Assembly (NCBI GenBank): GCA_018971835.1
Contig: JAGWZW010000016.1
Location: forward strand, 1-54,859
Direction of reading: 5' to 3'
DNA from: Alphaproteobacteria bacterium
GTDB taxonomy: Bacteria; Pseudomonadota; Alphaproteobacteria; Micropepsales; Micropepsaceae
Length of the DNA: 54,859 nucleotides
The notes below the pieces were generated by a model that had not been told where the DNA came from, made no database searches, and saw only the letters and a list, made by a program, of their open reading frames with translations. Numbering within the stretch: the first letter of the stretch is position 1; each line of letters opens with the position of its first letter. This document shows positions 49,584 through 54,859 of the stretch, piece after piece. A program made the position numbers and the translations under genes.

Positions 49584-50308
49584 ACACACAAGGCCCCACC
49601 CGCGCCATGCTGATGGCCGCCGGGCTCGGCACCCGCATGCGGCCGCTGACCGCCAACCTGCCCAAGCCGCTGGTCAAGGTGCGCGGCAAGGCGCTAATCG
49701 ATCATGTGATCGACCGGCTGGTGGAGGCGGGCGTGACGCTGATCGTGGTCAACGTGCATTACTGCGCCGACCTGCTCGAAGCCCATCTGAAGAAACGCAA
49801 AGACGTGGAAATCCGCATCTCCGACGAACGCGCCGAGCTGCTGGAATCCGGCGGCGGCCTGTTCAAGGCGCTGCACCATTTCGAGGGCGAGCCGTTCTTT
49901 CACGTCAATGCCGATACGGTGTGGGTCGAAGGCGCCAGCTCGGCGCTGGAGCGGCTCAAGGCGCGCTGGAATCCGGAAACGATGGACGCGCTGATGCTGC
50001 TGGCGCCGACCGTCCACACCGTCTGCTATGACGGCCGCGGCGATTTCTTCATGGATGCGGAAGGCCATCTGAGCCGCGTGCCCGAGCATCGCATCGCGCC
50101 CTTCGTCTGGATGAGCGTGGAGATCCTGCATCCGCGCATCTTGGACGGCGCGCCGGGCGGGCGCTTCTCCATCAATCCCTTCTGGGATCAGGCGATCGAA
50201 CGGGGCCGGCTCTACGGCACGCGGCTCGATGGCGTCTGGATGCACATCGACCGGCCGGACGCGGTGACCGCCTCCGAAACCTTTCTCGCCGATCTGGCGC
50301 CGGCCTGA
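49580..50308 (+). CDS. murU: Nucleotidyltransferase, MurU-like
   Basis: A 242-aa sugar-1-phosphate nucleotidyltransferase: MLMAAGLGTRMRPLTANLPKPLVKV is the nucleotide-binding signature. In the AmgK-MurU route it converts MurNAc-1-phosphate to UDP-MurNAc, bypassing de novo synthesis, which underlies intrinsic fosfomycin tolerance in Pseudomonas. Start: TTG at 49580 overlaps the amgK stop (TTGA) and has GGAAGGA upstream; an ATG at 49607 would shorten it by nine residues. Confidence 0.87.
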   Translation: MNTQGPTRAMLMAAGLGTRMRPLTANLPKPLVKVRGKALIDHVIDRLVEAGVTLIVVNVHYCADLLEAHLKKRKDVEIRISDERAELLESGGGLFKALHHFEGEPFFHVNADTVWVEGASSALERLKARWNPETMDALMLLAPTVHTVCYDGRGDFFMDAEGHLSRVPEHRIAPFVWMSVEILHPRILDGAPGGRFSINPFWDQAIERGRLYGTRLDGVWMHIDRPDAVTASETFLADLAPA

Positions 50309-50313
50309 ACGAC

Positions 50314-53301
50314 ATGGCCGCCAACGTCTTCACCATCCCGGCGGGTGCCCCCTTCGCCGGGACGCTCGCGCGCGGCCTTAAGGCGCGGCTGAAGGCGGAC
50401 GCCGATCCCTTCGCGCTGGCGCGCGCCACCATCTTCCTGCCGACACGGCGCGCCATGCGCACTTTGTCCGACGCCTTCGCCCACGAACTGGGCGGGGCGG
50501 TGCTGCTGCCGGAAATCCGCGCACTGGGCGACGTGGACGAAGACGAATTCCTGTTCGATGCGGCGCTGCCCGATCTCGACCTGCCGCCGGAGATTGCGCC
50601 GCTGCGCCGCCGCCTGCTGCTGGCCACGCTGATCGAACGCTGGGACCGGCGCCAGCGCGACGGCAAACTCTCCTTCGCGCAGGCCGCGGCGCTGGCGCGC
50701 GCGCTGGCATCGTTTCTCGACGAGGTGGAAACCCAGGGCGCGGACCTCGCCAAGCTCGAGACGCTGGCACCCGCAGCGCTCGCCGCGCACTGGGCCGAGG
50801 TGAAGGGCTTCCTCGCCATCCTGCATGAGCAATGGCCGAAGCTGCTCGAAGCCGAAGGCGCGCTCAATCCGGCGGCGCGGCGCAATCAGGCGCTGGCCGC
50901 GCTGTGCGACCGCTATCGCACCGCGCCACCCGCCGGCCCCGTGATCGCCGCTGGGTCCACCGGCAGCATCCCGGCGACGGCGGAGCTGCTCAAGACCATC
51001 GCGCATTTGCCTGAGGGCGCGGTGATCCTGCCCGGGCTCGACCGCGACCTGGATTCCGCAAGTTGGGACAGCCTCGATCCCGGCCATCCGCAATTCGGCA
51101 TGAAGCAATTGCTGGAGCGCATCGGCGTGGCGCGCGACGCCGTGGTGGAGTGGGACGGCACCCCTGCGCGCCCGCGCGCGGCGCTGCTGCGCGAGACACT
51201 GCGGCCCGCGCCCACCACCGATGCCTGGCGCGCACTCGCGGAACGCGGCGGCGACGAGATCTCCGAGGGGCTTGAAGGATTGTCGCTGATCGAAGCGGCG
51301 CATCCGGGCGAGGAAGCGGCGGTGATCGCCCTGATGCTGCGCGAGGTGCTGGAAACGCCGGGGCAGAGCGCCGCGCTGGTGACGCCGGACCGCAATCTCG
51401 CCCGCCGCGTCGCCAGCGAACTGAGGCGCTGGGACATCGCCATCGACGATTCCGCGGGCAAGCCGCTGGCGCATACGCCGCCGGGCACATTTCTCTGCCT
51501 CTTGAGCCAGGCGTCAGAAAGCGGCTTTGCGCCGGTGCCGCTGCTAGCGCTGCTCAAGCATCCTTTGGCAGCGTGCGGCGAACTACCGGCCCAATTCCGC
51601 GCCCGCGTGCGCGCGCTCGATCGCTTCTGTCTGCGCGGGCCGCGGCCCGATTCCGGCCTTGATGGCATCAGGCGGATGATCGCGCGCGCGGGGCAAGGCG
51701 AACGCGATGACGAACGGCGCGACGCCGCGGCCGAAATCGCGCCGTGGTTCGAGCGCGTGGCGCGCCTGCTGTCGCCGCTGGATGCGGCAATGCAGGCCGA
51801 TGCCATTGCCCTCTCCGACATGGTGGCGCTGCAGGTGAAATCTGCCGAAGCCCTGGCGGCGACCAACGACGAAGCGGGCGAAGGGCGATTGTGGTGCGGC
51901 GAAGCCGGCGAAGCAGCGGCCGCTCTGGTGACAGCCTTGAGCGAAAGCGCCGCCGATCTGCCGCTGATGTCGCCTTCATCCTATCCGGCGCTGTTCCGCG
52001 CACTGGCGGAAGAAGTGGCCGTGCGCAGCGTGCGCGGCCGCCACCCCGCGCTCGCCATTCTCGGACCGCTGGAAGCGCGTTTGCAGAGCTTCGATCTCAC
52101 CGTGCTGGGCGGGCTCAACGAAGGCACATGGCCGGCGGCAGCGGCGGCCGATGCCTGGCTGTCGCGTCCGATGCGCCAGGCGCTGGGCCTCGAACAGCCC
52201 GAGCGGCGCATTGGTCTGTCCGCGCATGATTTCGCCGCGCTGGCATCAGGCCCGCGTGTGGTGCTGACGCGGGCCCAGAAAGCGGAAGGCTCACCCACCA
52301 TCGCCGCGCGCTGGTGGCAGCGGCTGGAGCAGCTGACCAAGGGCCTCGGCCTGCACGGCCGGCTTGCTCCGTCTACGGATTATGTCGCGCTGGCGCGGCG
52401 TCTGGCCGAGCCGGAGCGGCGGTCCGAGCCGATCAAGCGGCCCGCTCCGTGCCCGCCGGTGGCGGCACGGCCACGCAGCCTCTCCGTCACCGAGATCGAA
52501 ACCTGGCTGCGCGATCCCTACGCTATTTATGCCAAACATGTGCTGAAGCTCGCGCCGCTGGATGGCTTGGACGCTGCCATCGGCCCGCTCGAGCGCGGCA
52601 CCGCCGTCCATGCGGCGCTTGAACGTTTCACCAAGGAATTTTCAGATGGCCCGCCGCCGGAGGCGGCGCTGCGCCTGATCGACATCGCCGAAGAGGTGTT
52701 CGACGAATTGTCCATTCCGCGCGCGGCGCGGGCGCTGTGGTTCCCGCGCTTCGCCCATGCCGCGCACTGGTTCGTGCGCGAGGAACGCCAGCGGCGCGAA
52801 GCCATTTCACGAAGCCATATCGAGATTTACGGACGCTGCCAATTCGCAGGCCCCGCCGGCCCCTTCACGCTGCGCGCGCGTGCCGACCGCATCGACGAAC
52901 TGAAGGCCGGCGGTGCGGCGGTGGTCGATTACAAGACCGGCGAGCCGCCGACCGTGAAGCAGGTCACCACGCTGCTGGCGCCGCAGCTGCCGCTCGAAGG
53001 GGCGATCCTCAAGGCTGGCGGGTTTACAGCGGCGGGTGAACTTCAGCCGACGGAGCTGCTCTACATCCGCTTCGGCGGCGGCGGCGCCGAACCCGGCGAA
53101 CTGCGCGGCATTGCGGGCGACATCGCCGCGCTGGTGGCGGAAGCCGAAGAAAAACTGCTCCAGCGCATCGCCGATTTCGACCGCGAGGACACGGCCTATC
53201 TGCCGCGCGTCAAGCCGTTCCGCGCCGATCAGCCGGGCGATTACGATCACCTGGCGCGGGTGCGCGAATGGTCGCTGTCGGGCTGGGAGGGCGAGGAATG
53301 A
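50314..53301 (+). CDS. addB: AddB subunit of the AddAB helicase-nuclease
   Basis: A 995-aa subunit for double-strand break repair. The N terminus (IPAGAPFAGTLARGL) has no Walker A, as I recall for alphaproteobacterial AddB, so the subunit would not be a motor. The C-terminal PD-(D/E)xK nuclease is visible: IDELKAGGAAVVDYKTGEPP, residue about 865 on, after the entry helix LSVTEIETWLRDPYAIY. The cysteines that hold an iron-sulfur cluster in Bacillus AddB are absent there. It starts 5 bp after murU and overlaps addA by four bases. Confidence 0.94.
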   Translation: MAANVFTIPAGAPFAGTLARGLKARLKADADPFALARATIFLPTRRAMRTLSDAFAHELGGAVLLPEIRALGDVDEDEFLFDAALPDLDLPPEIAPLRRRLLLATLIERWDRRQRDGKLSFAQAAALARALASFLDEVETQGADLAKLETLAPAALAAHWAEVKGFLAILHEQWPKLLEAEGALNPAARRNQALAALCDRYRTAPPAGPVIAAGSTGSIPATAELLKTIAHLPEGAVILPGLDRDLDSASWDSLDPGHPQFGMKQLLERIGVARDAVVEWDGTPARPRAALLRETLRPAPTTDAWRALAERGGDEISEGLEGLSLIEAAHPGEEAAVIALMLREVLETPGQSAALVTPDRNLARRVASELRRWDIAIDDSAGKPLAHTPPGTFLCLLSQASESGFAPVPLLALLKHPLAACGELPAQFRARVRALDRFCLRGPRPDSGLDGIRRMIARAGQGERDDERRDAAAEIAPWFERVARLLSPLDAAMQADAIALSDMVALQVKSAEALAATNDEAGEGRLWCGEAGEAAAALVTALSESAADLPLMSPSSYPALFRALAEEVAVRSVRGRHPALAILGPLEARLQSFDLTVLGGLNEGTWPAAAAADAWLSRPMRQALGLEQPERRIGLSAHDFAALASGPRVVLTRAQKAEGSPTIAARWWQRLEQLTKGLGLHGRLAPSTDYVALARRLAEPERRSEPIKRPAPCPPVAARPRSLSVTEIETWLRDPYAIYAKHVLKLAPLDGLDAAIGPLERGTAVHAALERFTKEFSDGPPPEAALRLIDIAEEVFDELSIPRAARALWFPRFAHAAHWFVREERQRREAISRSHIEIYGRCQFAGPAGPFTLRARADRIDELKAGGAAVVDYKTGEPPTVKQVTTLLAPQLPLEGAILKAGGFTAAGELQPTELLYIRFGGGGAEPGELRGIAGDIAALVAEAEEKLLQRIADFDREDTAYLPRVKPFRADQPGDYDHLARVREWSLSGWEGEE

Positions 53302-54859
53302 GTTCCGACTCGCTGAGCGCCGCCGATCCGCGCCGCTCCGCCTGGGTGTCCGCCCATGCCGGCTCGGGCAAGACCTACACGCTCGCCAACCGCGTGACGC
53401 GCCTCTTGCTCGACGGGGCGGCGCCCGAACGCATTCTCTGCCTCACCTACACCAAATCCGCCGCAGCGGAGATGCAGGGCCGACTGTTCGAGCAGCTGGG
53501 AAGCTGGGCGATGCTGCCCGATGCGCAACTCACCGCAAGGATTGCGGAGATCGGCGGCGCGGCCGACGATCTGCCGCGCGCGCGGCGGCTGTTCGCGCTG
53601 GCGCTGGAAACGCCGGGCGGCCTGAAGATCCAGACCATCCATTCCTTCTGCCAGTATCTCCTGGCGCGCTTTCCGCTGGAGGCCGGCATCGCGCCCGGCT
53701 TCACGGTGCTGGACGACCAGACCGCGCGCGAATTGATCGGGCAGGCGCGCACCCGCGTGCTGGAGCGCGCCGGCAGCGGCGAGGCGGCGCTGGCCGCCGC
53801 CGCCGCGCATCTGGTGACGCAGACCAGCGAACAGCGTCTGAACGACATTCTCGACGCCGCGCTCGGCAATGACCGGGGCAAGCTCGAACGCTTCTTCGCG
53901 GAGCTGCCCGACGACGCCGGCGCTTTCACCCGCGCGGTGCGACAGGCACACGGCGCCCGGGAGCGCGACACGGTGGAGCGCATCGCCGCCGAATTTGCCG
54001 CGCTGATCGATGCCGAAGAACGCGAGCTGCGCAGCATCGTCGCCTGGCTCGCAGGCGGCAAGAGCACCGACGTGAAGCGCGCCGACGCGCTCACCCGTGC
54101 GCTGGCGCACGAGACGGCGTTCGACCGCTTCGCTGCCTTCGGCAAAGCCTTCCTCACCAAGGAGGGTTCGCTTCAGAAGCGCATGGCCACCAAGGATCTT
54201 GCAGACGCGCAACCCGCCCTGCACACGGCGCTCGAAGCCTGGGGCGCGCGCGTGGTGGCGGCGGAAGAACGGCGCCGCGCCGCCCATGCCGCCTCGCTGG
54301 CCGAAGCGGCGTTGACGCTGGCCGATGCCGTGCGGAAGGTCTACGCCGAGGAGAAACGCTTCCGCGGTGCGCTCGATTACGACGACCTGATCGCCGAAAG
54401 CCTGAAGCTGCTGAAGAAACGCGAGGCCGCGGCCTGGGTGCTCTACAAGCTCGACGGCGGGCTCGACCACATCCTGATCGACGAGGCGCAGGACACCAGC
54501 CCCGAGCAATGGCAGATCGTGCGCGCGCTGAGCGAGGAGTTCTTCGCCGGCGCAGGCGCGCGCGCAGACGGCAGGCCCCGCACCATCTTCGCGGTGGGCG
54601 ACGAAAAACAATCCATCTTCTCTTTCCAAGGCGCGGACCCGGTGCAGTTCGACATCAACCGCCGCCATTTCGCCGGGCGGGCGCCCGGTGAAGGCTTCGT
54701 CGACGTACAGCTTGCCACCTCACGGCGCAGCGCCCCGGAGATTCTCAGCTTCGTCGATACGGTGTTCGCCGACGCCGAGGCGCGCGAAGGCCTCACTTCG
54801 GCGGAAGGGCCGATCGCGCACACGCCGCACCGCGTGAAGGCCAAGGGCCGCGTCGAGTT
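53298..54859 (+). CDS. addA: AddA subunit of the AddAB helicase-nuclease (partial, 3' end missing)
   Basis: The first 520 codons of a UvrD-family helicase with a C-terminal nuclease that lies outside the window. Walker A is SAHAGSGKTYTLANR near residue 18, motif Ia KIQTIHSFCQYLL near 110, motif II LIDEAQDTSPEQW near 394, motif III GDEKQSIFSFQGA near 434. The frame is open to the edge. The ATG overlaps the addB stop (ATGA). It supplies the motor and, with its own nuclease, processes broken ends for RecA. Confidence 0.96.
   Translation, partial: MSSDSLSAADPRRSAWVSAHAGSGKTYTLANRVTRLLLDGAAPERILCLTYTKSAAAEMQGRLFEQLGSWAMLPDAQLTARIAEIGGAADDLPRARRLFALALETPGGLKIQTIHSFCQYLLARFPLEAGIAPGFTVLDDQTARELIGQARTRVLERAGSGEAALAAAAAHLVTQTSEQRLNDILDAALGNDRGKLERFFAELPDDAGAFTRAVRQAHGARERDTVERIAAEFAALIDAEERELRSIVAWLAGGKSTDVKRADALTRALAHETAFDRFAAFGKAFLTKEGSLQKRMATKDLADAQPALHTALEAWGARVVAAEERRRAAHAASLAEAALTLADAVRKVYAEEKRFRGALDYDDLIAESLKLLKKREAAAWVLYKLDGGLDHILIDEAQDTSPEQWQIVRALSEEFFAGAGARADGRPRTIFAVGDEKQSIFSFQGADPVQFDINRRHFAGRAPGEGFVDVQLATSRRSAPEILSFVDTVFADAEAREGLTSAEGPIAHTPHRVKAKGRVE

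Overview
The window is GC-rich, gene-dense chromosomal DNA that reads as an alphaproteobacterium. The signs are a GTTC-N7-GTTC LexA box between ssb and uvrA, the tatABC/serS/surE/pcm and yajC-secD blocks, folate-dependent TrmFO, AddAB instead of RecBCD, a DivL-type kinase next to tsaE-amgK-murU-addB-addA, and GANTC (CcrM) and CtrA-like sites in one promoter. I cannot name the genus from sequence alone. About 49 protein genes are called, most of them core functions.

Layout. 1-2144: a group II intron on the minus strand whose 5' end abuts the ssb stop codon; a diverged copy of its 5'-terminal ~60 bp lies beyond its 3' end. 2145-5804: divergent ssb and uvrA sharing an SOS box. 5805-6066: a candidate small RNA with an FNR/FixK-type promoter and a strong terminator. 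6067-11619: two paralogous membrane proteins and two tandem amidases. 11829-20648: trmFO, an NDUFAF6-like protein, secD-yajC, a DUF815 ATPase, then serS-surE-pcm-nlpD-like. 20954-23014: a Tyr/His-rich lipoprotein and tatABC. 23134-29308: DUF2066, a CDP-alcohol phosphatidyltransferase, a DnaA/Hda-like protein, ppk and ppx as one minus-strand run. 29425-36898: purMN, two SDRs, ndk, an ABC-F ATPase, an OmpA-like lipoprotein and a diheme cytochrome c. 37163-41245: a cluster of exported proteins (one of unknown function, two Tyr/Trp/His/Gly-rich paralogs, a Met-rich Spy-like protein) plus a DMT-family permease. 41388-54859: ahcY, a divL-like pseudokinase, a Phd/PemK-type toxin-antitoxin pair, a ferredoxin with its reductase, and tsaE-amgK-murU-addB-addA, cut by the window edge.

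How the genes work together. The minus-strand runs look like operons, with stop/start overlaps of 1-23 bases. tatABC supplies folded-protein export. yajC-secD supplies Sec export, but secF is not next to secD. ppk/ppx make and degrade polyphosphate. AmgK and MurU recycle MurNAc to UDP-MurNAc. UvrA, SSB and AddAB serve DNA repair.

Most worth a second look: (1) the divL-like leader carries six GANTC sites and a near-consensus CtrA box, and the kinase has Phe where the phospho-acceptor His would be; (2) the candidate anaerobically controlled sRNA at 5915-6003; (3) AT-rich micro-islands inside serS and pcm, the serS one matching an in-frame insertion of roughly 28 residues; (4) the intron end duplication. 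No complete, clearly new multi-gene system is evident.
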